A DNA stretch of 64,000 bases from Candidatus Soleaferrea massiliensis AP7 (GCF_000820765.1 NZ_CCYH01000038.1:1-64000); one strand, 5' to 3'. Shown: positions 1-10,061, numbered from the stretch's first letter. Program-made: numbers and translations. Notes: generated by a model from the letters alone, not told the origin.

Positions 1-125
1 TGGGTTCTAAACTGCTGGAACACCAGTGGGTTCTAAACTGCTGGAACACCAGTGGGTTCTAAACTGCTGGAACACCAGTGGGTTCTAAACTGCTGGAACA
101 CCAGTGGGTTCTAAACTGCTGGAAC
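1..125. repeat. Tandem array of a 26-bp direct repeat (4 full copies plus 21 bp)
   Basis: Identical 26-bp units start at 1, 27, 53 and 79, and a 21-bp partial copy ends at 125. The unit begins TGGGTTCTAAACTGCTGG and contains a small inverted repeat (CTGG-AACA-CCAG). There are no spacers between units, so this is a tandem repeat and not a CRISPR array. The array runs off the left edge, so its true copy number is unknown. It lies just downstream of the stop codon of the dockerin glycosidase. Confidence 0.95.
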
Positions 126-159
126 GCCCCCGTTTTGGACAACGGTCCAAAACGGGGGC
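126..159 (-). terminator. Perfect 15-bp hairpin downstream of the glycosidase gene
   Basis: Arms 126-140 and 145-159 are perfectly complementary around an AACG loop. The hairpin lies 23 bp past the stop codon of the large minus-strand gene. No T-tract follows on the minus strand because the tandem repeats begin there. It could therefore be a 3'-end stabilising hairpin or a non-canonical terminator. Confidence 0.55.
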
Positions 160-182
160 GTTCTGTTATCGCTGGTATTCGT

Positions 183-3100
183 TTAGATACCCTTCAAAAT
201 ATCCAGCTTGAGCTGAACCAGATCAAAGATGTTGATGCTGCCGTCGCCATAGTAATCGGCTGCCTTCTCCTGTGCCGCGGAGTATTCTCCTCTGCCCAGG
301 ATCATGCTCTTGATGTTGATCAGATCGGCGACACCTTTGATTCCATTGCCGTCCATATCGCCCAAAACCGCCAGCGCAACTGTTTCAACAGTCTCGCCAT
401 CCATGGTCAGTACGATCTGGCAGTCTGTGCCGGCTTTGCCGCCCTCTGCGAGCGGGTTTCCATCCTTGTCAAGGATCGAGAGCGTGCCCTCATTGATGTC
501 AAACCGGCTGAGAATCTCCTGTGCATCCATATCGGCCGGAACCACGGCGATGCCGTCCGCTATTGTATAATCATAGGACATGATCTTGCATGGCTGTTCG
601 GCGACATCCATCAAGAACTTCGCATCGGCCCAGTCCGCGTGGTCGTTGCTGTTGTTCTCCACCTTGTCGGCGACCAGCTTGACCTCTTTGACGTCTGTGA
701 TGTCCAGATCCACGAACTTCGCGCCGGTATTGTAACGCATCACACCGCTGTCATAGGACTCTGTGCCGTCCAGGTATACCTTGAACTGCACACTGCCCGC
801 GCGGTTGTTGTACTGCGTGTAGTCCACGCCGATCCAGGACTGGAACCTTGTAAGGCCCATACCCTCGACGTCGTAGATGATTGTGGAATCCGCATGGGTG
901 CCAAGACCCTTTTCATAGGTGACCGGGCCGCCGACGTCGTCATGATAGAGGTTCAGCGGAACGCCTTCAATCTCTTGATCCTTCTGGACCGGATGTCCGG
1001 ACCATCCGCTGGTCGCGCTGACCCAATCGAGATCGCTCAGGTAAACGGCTCCGTCGTTGCGGATGACAAAGCTGTAGACCTTCTCGCTGCCGTCCGGCGC
1101 CGTGACGGTCGCCTGCACCTTGTTCGCGCCCTTGTACAGAGGAATCTCGCCGTCCACGGTGTTGTCCTCCGATATAAATTCGATGCCGTTTGCGCGCACC
1201 GTGATCCTTGCGCCGAGATCCTCCGCCATCATGCTGAACACGGTGGACTCGTTGTAGCTGGAACCGGTGTAGCTGAGCTGTCCGGTCTGGAAGACGTCGT
1301 TCAGTTTCACGCCGCTGAACGATGCCGCTTCGAGGTTGCTGTTGTCCTCCTTGGCGACCTTCACCTGTACGGTGTAGTACTGGATGGCACCCATCGATTC
1401 GGATTTGACCGCCACCGTAAATTTGTTGCTGCCGGGCTGTGCTTCACAGGTAATAGCCGAACCCGCTGTGACCGTATGTCCATTCGATACGATGATTTCG
1501 GAGCGCGCGTTCTCCGCGCTCGCCTCCAGTGTGAAGGACATCGGCTCGTCCGAAGCAATCAGATATTCGGTCTTGGCCGGATCAAAGCCCTCGATGGTCT
1601 GGCCGTTGATCTTCAGGTCGGACAGGTTCGCGTCACGGTAGCCGTTGCGGACCACGACCACGCGGTACTGTTCCGTGGTTTCGCCGTCCGGCGCGGTGAC
1701 ATCCATGTAGATGTAGTTGAGGCCGGAGAGCAGCGTGATCTCTTCGTCAAACGCGGCGACATCCTGTGCAAGGATCTCATCATTGACCTTAACGGTCATC
1801 TTCGCGCCTGCGTTCTGCACGGCGCAGCGCAGCGGAAGACTCTCGACATCCTGGGATACGCCGGTGATATAACGCATTGTGTTGTAAGCAAAGCTTGGGG
1901 AAAGCTGCGCTTCACCCATCTCGATGTTCGACAGCCATGCGTTCGGGGAAACCGCAATGCTGTTGCGGATGATCGTCACAACATATTCCTTCACAGTGCC
2001 GTCCGCGGCAATTACCTGGACTGTTACGGTATTTTCACCCTCATTGAGCGCGATGGTATCGCTGCTTTCTGCAGGTTTTCCGGGCCACTGCAGCGCTATC
2101 TGCGCTTCGCTGTTCTCCGCCTGTGCCGTGAGCCTGACAGCGTCTGCGCTGGTGACCGCCTGATAAGCTGTGGTATTTGCATCAAACGCCGGGGACAGCG
2201 CGATCACCGCACCGTTTTCCTTCTCCAGCTTCAGCGCCTTCAGATAGTTGTTGCCCTGCGGATTGCTGCGCGCCTTGATGGCCGCAGTTGCTTCGGTATA
2301 GACCGCATCTCCCGGAAGATTCATCACATCCGCCGGAATTACCGCCGCCTTGATGTATTTGCCTTCATAGTCCGCGGTCAGTCTCAGTGTCTTTCCGCTG
2401 ACGCCGTCGATCTTGGTATATGCGCCGTCCGCGCTGTCCGCCATGAACCATGCGACAGCCGTCGCGCCCTCTTTATCGCCGTTCGGGTCGGAGAAGTCGT
2501 AGCTGACCGAAAGGGTATCTCCGACAGCCGCTTCGCTCGCGCCCAGCGTCACATTCTGTGCCGACGGGGCCTCGTTCTCATAGGCGAATACCTGTGGTTC
2601 GCCGTTGATGGTCAGATCCTCCCACCGGTATACATTTCCGTTTCCGTTGCCCGAAGCCGCCCACATGGTGAGCCGCAGATCGCTGTTGCCGACCGTGTTG
2701 TTGTCCGTCTCGCCGATCTTCGTCCAGTCGGCATCGGTCAGGCGTTTATAATAACCTTCGAAATGGTTGTCCCTCTTGACAATCTTAAAGTAGACCTCAT
2801 TGTCGGCGATCTTGCCGGTGCGGATCGCTTCGCTGCCCTTCGCGTTGGATTCGGTGACCAGCAGCGTTCCCAGATGGTTTTTCTTCTGCACACCGACAAA
2901 GTTGTCATAATCCTTCAGGATGCCGAAGCCGGTTTCTTCATAGGTGGCCTTGGTGTTGCCGACCAGCTTGACGGTCGCCTCATAGTTTGTTCCGTCCGGA
3001 ATCGGGAAGGAGATCAGCGTCTCCGGCTGGTTGCGCGAATCGAAGAACGCATATTTGTTCGATACGACCTGGCTGATGCTGTTCGCGCTGTTGATCCACC

Positions 3101-5636
3101 ACGCGCCCTCCAGTTCGTGTTCGATGTTCGGCACCACAGTATAGCCCGGTATCGCGACTGAAATCAGCTTCGAGCCGGATACGCCGTTGGCGCTGACCGC
3201 TTTGACCTCCACAACACCGTTTTTGACCGCGGTCAGAACGCCGTTCTGATCGATCGTGGCTGCGGCAGACGCCGCGCCGGTCGCCGCATCCAGCGCATAC
3301 CAGGTCACATTCTGCGACGCTTCGGCCGGGGCGACCTGTGCGTTCATCTGTGCGGTGTCGCCTGCTGCACCCAGAACATCCTTATCGGAACTGACCGCAA
3401 CCGATTTGGCCGGGAACGCCGATCCTCCGGCGACCACAACCGGGATGTAGTTGCTTTCACAGACAGTGTCGTCCGCTGTGGTGATCACGGCATAGACCTG
3501 CGCGGAGCCTGTGCCCACCGCTTCGATGGAATTGCCGCTCTCATCGATCCGGATGACATCCTCATCAGAGCTGACATACTGTACCTTGCAGCCCTCCAGC
3601 GGGTTGCTGTCGATGTTGCTCTGATTCAGCTTGAAATCGTCGTCCAGAACGGTCACCTCGCTGGTATCCATGTTGGAGGTGGTTGCGCTCTTGTTGAGTC
3701 CCGCGCCGTAGGTATTGCCGGAAAGCTCGACGTTTTTGCAGTAATTGAACTGGAACAGCGTCGCGTTGTGCACGGCGGTATCCATATCGAGACTCAGCTG
3801 CGCGGTCTCCCCCGGCGTAAGCTCGGTTTTGGCCGCCGTCAGCGTGCTGTTGACGTCGTCATCCGCGCGCTTGATGATATTGTTGCGTATTTTGACATTT
3901 TCCACATTGGTCAATGTTACAGCCGCGGTGTTTTTCAGCAGGAAGGTGTTTTCTTCGATCACCAGATTTTTATGCAGCGGATTGTTGCGGTCCGGATTCT
4001 GCACAACAGGGCCGAAGTTGATGACCGCCTGGTTGCACAGCTCGAAGGTGTTGCCGCGGATGATGACGTCGCGGCAGTAACCCGACTCATACCAGCTGTT
4101 CGCATCGTCTGAGATAAAGATGCTGTGCATGTTCGTATTTTTAAACACATTGTTTTCAATGACAACTTTTTTACGGGTTGTACACAGAATGCCGCGCACC
4201 GGGGACTGGTCAAAGATGCAGTCGGTGATCTCGACCTCCGGCGTGTAGGTGATGTTCTCCACCACATAGCCGCTCGGCGTTCCGTTCAGAATCTCCTCCG
4301 GAAGATCGCGGTCGAATGTCAGGGTGATCAGCTTGCGCGCTTCTTTATCGTAGCTCTCCTGAGGCGGATTGACCACCTCGGTGACGACGGCGTTCTTATT
4401 CTCATCGGTTCCCACCGCGTTTAAGGTGGAACGCTTGATAAATTCGACCTCATCGCCGACATAGTAGTTCGGGAAGCCGTAGGTCTCAGGCTGCATATAG
4501 CGCACACGGATTTTATTCGGCGCAAGGACTTCCTCGATCTGCAGGAAGGTACCGTGGATGTTGATCGGATCGTCATGCGGATTGACAAAGTGGCAGTTCT
4601 TCACCGTGATTTTGCCCTTACAGCCGGACATCTGAACCATATCCGCACAGGCCGCGCTGACATTTCCCTTGCGCGGATCGGTGATGGTGTCCACATTGTC
4701 CAAGGTCACGTTCTCCGTAAACTGTCCGACAATGCCGAAGGAATACATGAAATAGCTGTGGACGTCCCGGATGGTGACATCCTTGCTCTCCCACAATAAA
4801 ACGGATGGGTTGTCGCGCACCGTTCCATGCATCTGGGTATTGTATCCGGCCTTGACCGGCGTCGCCGTCGAGTAGTGGAAGCGCACCCGGCGGTTTCCAA
4901 GCTCCTCGATGGATGTGCAGTTTGAGAACAGCGCCGGTGAACCGCCGGTACGGTAAAGCTCTCCGGTATTGAGTTCGTTGACCAGCGTATAGTAATAATC
5001 CTCGATTGTCCAGTAGCGTTCTCCGGTTTTCGGGCTTTCCTCCCCGTAGAATGCCAGCTTATTGCCTTTGATTTCATATTCATAGCAGTCCGGGATATAC
5101 ACATCGGCTGTGTTGTCCCCAACAGATTCGACGGTGATATCGATGGAGAACGGCCTTGCGAAATCATATGAAAGGTTTTGAATCGTGACGTTTTCGCAGC
5201 CGATGACGGCAAAGCTCATCATCTTGCCATGATAGATCAGCTTGGAGCCGTTGCCTTCCAGTGTGACATCCTTCATATCCTCAAGCAGGATGCCAATGGT
5301 CCTGATGGCGTTCTCCTCTTCGGGCGTGCTGCTCGGGGTCGTCGCGTTGGAGATGTAGATCCTGCGCACGATCGCGTCATCCGGCCAGAGGTTGTATTCG
5401 CCCTTCGGAAAACTGATGGTGACCGGTCCGTCCACCTGTTTGGCGGCTTCGATCGCCTTCTGAATCGGAATGACGCTGTCAGTCCTGCCGCTCGGATCGG
5501 CGCCGTAATCGGTGACGTCGATGATCGTGGTATCCGAATCCGCGGCCGACGCGGAGAATGTCAGTCCGGTCAGACAGCTTGTCAAAATCATCGAGAGGAT
5601 GCATAGCCATGAGATGGTTCTTTTCATTGTTTTCAT
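183..5636 (-). CDS. Secreted GH110-type alpha-1,3-galactosidase with Ig-like, cadherin-like, NPCBM and dockerin modules
   Basis: About 1,817 aa. The start at 5636 is chosen over the in-frame ATG at 5654 because the ribosome binding site AAAGGAG (about 5641-5650) lies between them. A signal peptide (to about residue 32) is followed by a right-handed beta-helix region (about 35-690). This opens with DYGADPSGRTDS and carries NPHDDPINIHG at about 352, features I recognise from GH110 enzymes that remove terminal alpha-1,3-galactose, as on blood group B glycans. Next come a BIG2-like Ig domain (about 740-830), a lectin-like sandwich (about 835-1025), an Ig-like segment, several cadherin-like beta-sandwich repeats (about 1140-1560), an NPCBM/CBM51 module (about 1570-1720) and a C-terminal type I dockerin (about 1755-1817). 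The dockerin has two calcium loops, DMDGNGIKG and DYYGDGSIN. It is expected to be exported and docked to a cohesin scaffold. GH110 is assigned from motifs, without alignment. Confidence 0.85.
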   Translation of the reverse strand: MKTMKRTISWLCILSMILTSCLTGLTFSASAADSDTTIIDVTDYGADPSGRTDSVIPIQKAIEAAKQVDGPVTISFPKGEYNLWPDDAIVRRIYISNATTPSSTPEEENAIRTIGILLEDMKDVTLEGNGSKLIYHGKMMSFAVIGCENVTIQNLSYDFARPFSIDITVESVGDNTADVYIPDCYEYEIKGNKLAFYGEESPKTGERYWTIEDYYYTLVNELNTGELYRTGGSPALFSNCTSIEELGNRRVRFHYSTATPVKAGYNTQMHGTVRDNPSVLLWESKDVTIRDVHSYFMYSFGIVGQFTENVTLDNVDTITDPRKGNVSAACADMVQMSGCKGKITVKNCHFVNPHDDPINIHGTFLQIEEVLAPNKIRVRYMQPETYGFPNYYVGDEVEFIKRSTLNAVGTDENKNAVVTEVVNPPQESYDKEARKLITLTFDRDLPEEILNGTPSGYVVENITYTPEVEITDCIFDQSPVRGILCTTRKKVVIENNVFKNTNMHSIFISDDANSWYESGYCRDVIIRGNTFELCNQAVINFGPVVQNPDRNNPLHKNLVIEENTFLLKNTAAVTLTNVENVKIRNNIIKRADDDVNSTLTAAKTELTPGETAQLSLDMDTAVHNATLFQFNYCKNVELSGNTYGAGLNKSATTSNMDTSEVTVLDDDFKLNQSNIDSNPLEGCKVQYVSSDEDVIRIDESGNSIEAVGTGSAQVYAVITTADDTVCESNYIPVVVAGGSAFPAKSVAVSSDKDVLGAAGDTAQMNAQVAPAEASQNVTWYALDAATGAASAAATIDQNGVLTAVKNGVVEVKAVSANGVSGSKLISVAIPGYTVVPNIEHELEGAWWINSANSISQVVSNKYAFFDSRNQPETLISFPIPDGTNYEATVKLVGNTKATYEETGFGILKDYDNFVGVQKKNHLGTLLVTESNAKGSEAIRTGKIADNEVYFKIVKRDNHFEGYYKRLTDADWTKIGETDNNTVGNSDLRLTMWAASGNGNGNVYRWEDLTINGEPQVFAYENEAPSAQNVTLGASEAAVGDTLSVSYDFSDPNGDKEGATAVAWFMADSADGAYTKIDGVSGKTLRLTADYEGKYIKAAVIPADVMNLPGDAVYTEATAAIKARSNPQGNNYLKALKLEKENGAVIALSPAFDANTTAYQAVTSADAVRLTAQAENSEAQIALQWPGKPAESSDTIALNEGENTVTVQVIAADGTVKEYVVTIIRNSIAVSPNAWLSNIEMGEAQLSPSFAYNTMRYITGVSQDVESLPLRCAVQNAGAKMTVKVNDEILAQDVAAFDEEITLLSGLNYIYMDVTAPDGETTEQYRVVVVRNGYRDANLSDLKINGQTIEGFDPAKTEYLIASDEPMSFTLEASAENARSEIIVSNGHTVTAGSAITCEAQPGSNKFTVAVKSESMGAIQYYTVQVKVAKEDNSNLEAASFSGVKLNDVFQTGQLSYTGSSYNESTVFSMMAEDLGARITVRANGIEFISEDNTVDGEIPLYKGANKVQATVTAPDGSEKVYSFVIRNDGAVYLSDLDWVSATSGWSGHPVQKDQEIEGVPLNLYHDDVGGPVTYEKGLGTHADSTIIYDVEGMGLTRFQSWIGVDYTQYNNRAGSVQFKVYLDGTESYDSGVMRYNTGAKFVDLDITDVKEVKLVADKVENNSNDHADWADAKFLMDVAEQPCKIMSYDYTIADGIAVVPADMDAQEILSRFDINEGTLSILDKDGNPLAEGGKAGTDCQIVLTMDGETVETVALAVLGDMDGNGIKGVADLINIKSMILGRGEYSAAQEKAADYYGDGSINIFDLVQLKLDILKGI

Positions 5637-5890
5637 GCTGAAACTCCTTTTCATTTTGTTTTTAAGCGATTATCTGCAGATCCTTCAGGCTGCCTCCTTC
5701 CTTTCATGCTGCAGACTTGGATTGGCCTATGTGGTGTTTTGTTGCCATATATTTTCATACAAACTTCATTATAATTTTACTATATTTCAACAACAGTTTC
5801 TACTGGCAGAATCCACGTATTTTCATTATTTTTTTGTATAGACCATACAACTATTTTATTTATTTCTCGTTCAACCTGTAAAAAAAACAC

Positions 5891-5924
5891 AAAAAAGGAA
5901 TGACGCAAACGTCATTCCTTTTTT
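5891..5924 (-). terminator. Intrinsic terminator after the S41 protease gene
   Basis: A 15-bp perfect stem (5891-5905 with 5910-5924), flanked by A-runs on one side and T-runs on the other, lies 20 bp past the protease stop codon. It would work in either direction. The rest of the gap (5637-5890) is AT-rich leader of the glycosidase gene, and I could not assign a convincing promoter there. Confidence 0.85.
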
Positions 5925-5943
5925 ATTTCGATATTCAGTAAAA

Positions 5944-7329
5944 TCAGAATCTATTCAGCCAGTTTCTATAGGCTTCGGGCAACATACCAGCTGACTCTGC
6001 AAGCGAAAGCTTCGCACTGCTTTTGGAAGCAGCTGGCGTTTCCTCAGAGGCAGCGCTCTGCTCCTCGGACGCGCCCGACAGCACACCGGCAGAGCTTTCT
6101 TCCCCGCCGCCCTGCTGCTGTTTGTTCGCAAATTCCTTCTTGGCGATTTCAATGACCTCTAGCGCCTTCTGGAGCTGCGAATCATTCGCCTCCGCAAGCG
6201 CCACTTCGCCGCTGAGCACATCCGCCGGCAGCTGCACCTCATAGTCCGGCTTGACGCCGATGCCGTCAAAATTGTCGCTCATCGGCGGATTGTATTTCGC
6301 CACGGTCAGATCCAGTGCCGAGCCGTCGGACAGCTGGAACACGGTCTGCATGGAGCCCTTGCCAAAGGTCTTCGCACCGACCGACTTTGCCTTATCGTAA
6401 TCCTTCAGCGCCTGTGTGAACAGCTCCGCGGCACTTGCGGACTTCTCGTTCGTGATGACAACCATCGGCAGCTCCACCTCGTCCGCATCGGACTCCTTGA
6501 GCACCTCGGTCTTGCCGTTTTTATAGGTAGCCGATACAATCGTACCCTCCGGCAGCAGGATGTCCAGAATGTCCGCGACCGAATTGATCGTGCCGCCCGG
6601 ATTGCCGCGCACATCGAAGATCAGCGACTGCGCGCCCTGGTCCGCCAGTTCATCCAGCGCATCCTGGAACTGCGTCGTGGTGGAATCATTGAATTCGGTG
6701 ATCTTGATGTAGCCGTTCTGATCGCCGATCATCTTGGATTCGACCGTCCTGATCTCAAACTGCCTGCGGGTGATTTCGGTTGTGATCTCCTGCGTGTCGC
6801 GGTGGATCACAATGGTCACCTTGGTGCCGGCCTCCCCGCTGAGCTTGTCGATCGCATCGCTGTAATTGTTGGTTGTGATATCCAAATCGTCCACCTTGAC
6901 GATCAGGTCCCCTTCTTTAAGACCCGCAGACTCGGCGGGAGACTCATCGTACACCTGTTTGACCTTGATATAACCGCTGGCGTCCTTCTCGGAACCGATG
7001 CCGATGCCGACCATCTTGCCGGTGTAGGAGTCCATCAGCTGCTTGTACTGCTTTGCAGTCAGATAGGTTCCGTAGGTGTCCCCGGTTCCCCGGATATAGC
7101 CGTCCGCAATTTCATCGTTCAGATATTCCTCGTCGATGGTCCCAATATAGTTCTGACGGACCAGACGGTCGACCTCCGCCACCTTGGTGTACATGTTTTC
7201 CCGTTCTTCCAGGCTGAGAACCTTCTCATTGAAGCTCTGCATCGAGAAGACCATGGTGATCGAAAACGTGACGGCAATGGTGATGATGATTGCAGACAAT
7301 GCCGCGCCAAGTGATATTTTTTTATTCAT
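5944..7329 (-). CDS. C-terminal processing peptidase (S41 family, CtpA/CtpB-like)
   Basis: 461 aa. An N-terminal membrane anchor (about 8-30) is followed by a PDZ domain (about 95-180, with GIGIGSE and ESPAESAGLKEGDLIV) and an S41 catalytic core. The nucleophile serine is in NEKSASAAELF and the partner lysine in GAKTFGKGSMQ. A Ser/Ala/Glu-rich low-complexity tail ends the protein. Members cut C-terminal tails of envelope proteins, and Bacillus CtpB signals in sporulation. The gene is last in the ftsE-ftsX-M23-M23 run. Bacillus subtilis also has a ctpB next to ftsEX. An AGGAG site precedes the ATG. Confidence 0.93.
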   Translation of the reverse strand: MNKKISLGAALSAIIITIAVTFSITMVFSMQSFNEKVLSLEERENMYTKVAEVDRLVRQNYIGTIDEEYLNDEIADGYIRGTGDTYGTYLTAKQYKQLMDSYTGKMVGIGIGSEKDASGYIKVKQVYDESPAESAGLKEGDLIVKVDDLDITTNNYSDAIDKLSGEAGTKVTIVIHRDTQEITTEITRRQFEIRTVESKMIGDQNGYIKITEFNDSTTTQFQDALDELADQGAQSLIFDVRGNPGGTINSVADILDILLPEGTIVSATYKNGKTEVLKESDADEVELPMVVITNEKSASAAELFTQALKDYDKAKSVGAKTFGKGSMQTVFQLSDGSALDLTVAKYNPPMSDNFDGIGVKPDYEVQLPADVLSGEVALAEANDSQLQKALEVIEIAKKEFANKQQQGGGEESSAGVLSGASEEQSAASEETPAASKSSAKLSLAESAGMLPEAYRNWLNRF

Positions 7330-7438
7330 AACATACTCCTAACATCATGTCCTGTTCAAATATGAAGTCAGCGCAAACCGTATTGCACGCTTATAAAAAG
7401 TATGGCAGTATTCCGCCGAGGATAAACCATCTTTTTCA

Positions 7439-8674
7439 TCATTTAAAATGGCTCATCGGGTCGGTGGTCTCATTGTTGACGCGGACCTCAAAATGCAGAT
7501 GCGGCCCGGTGGACCAGCCGGTGCTGCCGACCTTTCCGACCACCTCGCCTTTGGAAACCTCCTGTCCCGGCTTGACCAGGACCTCGTCACAATGGGCATA
7601 CAATGTGGAGATACCGCCGCCGTGGTCGATCTGGAAGTAGTTTCCGTATCCGTTCGGCATCCAGCCCACCACAATGACGATGCCGGAATTGGCCGCAACA
7701 ATGTCCTTGCCGCGCGCGCCCCCGCCGGTGATATCGGTGCCGGTGTGGAAATCCGCTCCGCCGAAGCGGGAGCCATATGGCGAGGAAATCGTGTAATATC
7801 CCGGAAGCGGCCAGGCAAGGTCGCCGCCCGCATATTCCTCGCTGAGCTCAAACTGGCCGATGGCCTCGCTGTACTTTTGATTCACCTCGTCCCGGATTGC
7901 CTTCATCCGCCGGACGGTCTGTTCCCTGTTGTCAATAAATTGACGTTCCAGTTCCTCTATATTGCTAATCTGGTCGACAATCTCACGTTTCTTCTCGGCC
8001 AGCTGAGTTTTCTTCTTTTCAACCTCTTTTTTGTTGGACTCCATGTCTTTCTGATCCTTTTCGAGCCGGGTTTTCTCATTGGTCAGCCCCTCCATTTCGC
8101 TGGTCAGGGACTCGATCAGCTCGTTGTCATGCTCTGTGATCCGCTCCACCGTGTCGGTCCGGGTCAGCATATCGGTATAACTCTGAGCGCCCAGAAAAAT
8201 CTCCAAAAGGGAGGTATCCCCCACCATATACATGGCGCGCAGACGCTTTTTAAACAGCTCGAACTTGTCTTCGACGTCGACCTGCTTCTTTTCAATCGCT
8301 TGTTTTTTATCCTCAATCCCCTCACCCAGCAGTTTTCCCTGGGTGTTCAGCACCTTCAGCTGCCGTTCAATCAGGACGATGTCCCGCTGCAGCTTCTGCT
8401 TTTCGATCTCTTTTTTCTGTTTGTCGTTTTGTACCTCCGAAGACTTCTGCTTGAGTTCCTCCTGCTGCTGTTCCAGCTGTGCATACTGATCCTTCAAGCC
8501 CTGCAATTCATCCGGATTTTCGGACGAAGCCGGCGAACCGGATGTCTGGGAAACAGAGCTTTCGGATGACGTCCCGCTCGTCTGCGCCGCGAAGGGCGTT
8601 ACCGTCAGACTGGAGAGCAAAACAAGAAATGATAAAATCAATGCGGTTACACTTCGTACATTCCTTTTCAGCAT
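7439..8674 (-). CDS. Secreted coiled-coil M23 (LytM) endopeptidase, EnvC/CwlO-like partner of FtsEX
   Basis: 411 aa. AGGAGG at 8684-8689 is 9 nt from the ATG at 8674, which favours that start over the upstream ATG at 8680. A signal peptide is followed by a long Gln/Glu/Lys-rich coiled coil (about 45-270), which contains the segment AMYMVGDTSLLEIFLGAQSY. A C-terminal M23 metallopeptidase domain (about 300-411) keeps its zinc ligands, HTGTD and HLHFE. It should cut peptidoglycan cross-links or activate hydrolases under FtsEX control. The next gene upstream is a clear paralogue, so the pair looks like a local duplication. Confidence 0.9.
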   Translation of the reverse strand: MLKRNVRSVTALILSFLVLLSSLTVTPFAAQTSGTSSESSVSQTSGSPASSENPDELQGLKDQYAQLEQQQEELKQKSSEVQNDKQKKEIEKQKLQRDIVLIERQLKVLNTQGKLLGEGIEDKKQAIEKKQVDVEDKFELFKKRLRAMYMVGDTSLLEIFLGAQSYTDMLTRTDTVERITEHDNELIESLTSEMEGLTNEKTRLEKDQKDMESNKKEVEKKKTQLAEKKREIVDQISNIEELERQFIDNREQTVRRMKAIRDEVNQKYSEAIGQFELSEEYAGGDLAWPLPGYYTISSPYGSRFGGADFHTGTDITGGGARGKDIVAANSGIVIVVGWMPNGYGNYFQIDHGGGISTLYAHCDEVLVKPGQEVSKGEVVGKVGSTGWSTGPHLHFEVRVNNETTDPMSHFK

Positions 8675-8770
8675 GATCATATGCCTCCTGGTATTTGCTT
8701 TCTGAGGTTCCAAAGGAAGGCAGTCCCAGAATGTGGATCTGCCTTCCCTTCCATGTCGTTATGTATTCGC

Positions 8771-10036
8771 TTAGAGGACGCTTTCCGGATCGATGCGGAC
8801 GCCGTTCTTGTACACCTCAAAGTGCAGGTGCGGTCCGGTCGTCCAGCCGGTATCTCCGACCTTCGCAATCGTCTGGCCGCGGCTGACAGACTGTCCTTCC
8901 GAAACCAATATCGCGCTGGTGTGCGCGTACAGTGTCCGGTAGCCGTTTTCATGATCGATGATCAGGTATTTGCCCCAGCCGTCCGCATCCCAGCCGACGT
9001 ACGCGACCCTGCCGGAATCCGCCGCCACAATGTCCGCGCCGTAGCAGCCGCTTCCCGTGATGTCGATGCCGCCGTGGTTATCGCCAAACTCCGGACGATA
9101 GCCGAAGTGGCAGATGATCCATCCGTAGCCCGGCATCGGCCAGGTGAATTCCCCGGTTCCAACCGACGGGGTGTTCGAAGAGCTCCCGCCGGAAGAACCG
9201 CCGGACGAGGATTCGCCGGATGAGCCGTTGCCGGAGGACTGGTTCTGCTGTGCCTCCTGCTGCTTTCTGCGTTCCTCTGCCTCCCGGTCTAGCTGTGCCA
9301 TGACGTCATCAATCTCACTGTCCATGGCCTTCTGCTTCTCTTCAACCTCTTCAGCACTCTGCTGGTATTTCTCCATTTTGGTTGCGATATCGTTGAACGC
9401 CTTCTCGGCTTCGGCCATCTTGCTGTCAAGCTCGGTCTTTTTGGCGGTGGTTTCCTGCCGGCTCGCCTCCAGATCCTGCTTGTCCTGCTCGAGTTCGCTC
9501 TTGATCTGTTTAAGCTCTTCTATCTCCTTGAGCAGTGTTTCGATAAGCTCATTGTCATGCTGCGCGATACGGTTGACCGTATCCTTCTTGGTCAGCATGT
9601 CGGTATAGCTCTCCGAACCGAGGATGATTTCCAAAAGCGCGGTGTCCCCCGCCATATACATGGCGCGCAGGCGTTTCTTAAACAGTTCGTAGTTTTCATC
9701 AATCTGCTTTTCTTTTGCCTGAATGTCCTTTTCCCTCTGTTCAATGTTCTCGTTGAGCTTTGCCATTCGCTCATTCAGAATATCAATCTGCCCCTGGATC
9801 AATTCGACTTCCTGTACGAGCCGATCATACTCTGTAGCCGCTTCTTTCTTTTCCTGGTCGGCCTGACTGATCTTGTCCTGCAACTCCTTTTTCTGCTGCT
9901 CCAATGCACTGTACTGATTCTTTAAGCTGTCAAGTTCATCCTGTGTCGAAGCAGTGGAGACAAACAGCTGGGAGGTCATTAAAACGGTCAGGGCCAATAC
10001 GAAGGAAACGGCCCTCTTGAGCTGATTTTTCTGCAT
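8771..10036 (-). CDS. Secreted coiled-coil M23 endopeptidase, second paralogue
   Basis: 421 aa. A signal peptide (about 1-30) and a long coiled coil (about 32-260) are followed by a Gly/Ser-rich linker (about 265-290) and an M23 domain. The zinc-binding motifs NHGGID and HLHFE are intact. The AMYMAGDTALLEIILGSESYTDML segment nearly duplicates one in the downstream gene, which shows the relation. The linker is the main difference from its neighbour. It lies directly downstream of ftsX, in the position of the FtsEX-controlled hydrolase in other Firmicutes. Confidence 0.9.
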   Translation of the reverse strand: MQKNQLKRAVSFVLALTVLMTSQLFVSTASTQDELDSLKNQYSALEQQKKELQDKISQADQEKKEAATEYDRLVQEVELIQGQIDILNERMAKLNENIEQREKDIQAKEKQIDENYELFKKRLRAMYMAGDTALLEIILGSESYTDMLTKKDTVNRIAQHDNELIETLLKEIEELKQIKSELEQDKQDLEASRQETTAKKTELDSKMAEAEKAFNDIATKMEKYQQSAEEVEEKQKAMDSEIDDVMAQLDREAEERRKQQEAQQNQSSGNGSSGESSSGGSSGGSSSNTPSVGTGEFTWPMPGYGWIICHFGYRPEFGDNHGGIDITGSGCYGADIVAADSGRVAYVGWDADGWGKYLIIDHENGYRTLYAHTSAILVSEGQSVSRGQTIAKVGDTGWTTGPHLHFEVYKNGVRIDPESVL

Positions 10037-10061
10037 GGTGCTTCCTACCCCCTGTTTCTCT

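Noticed and set aside
1-125. CRISPR-like repeats
   Set aside because: The 26-bp units are directly adjacent with no unique spacers, and no cas genes are visible.
78-3161. Long plus-strand open frame (about 1,000 codons)
   Set aside because: It is antisense to the GH110-type gene, shows no domain and no ribosome site, and its protein composition is typical of a reverse-strand shadow.
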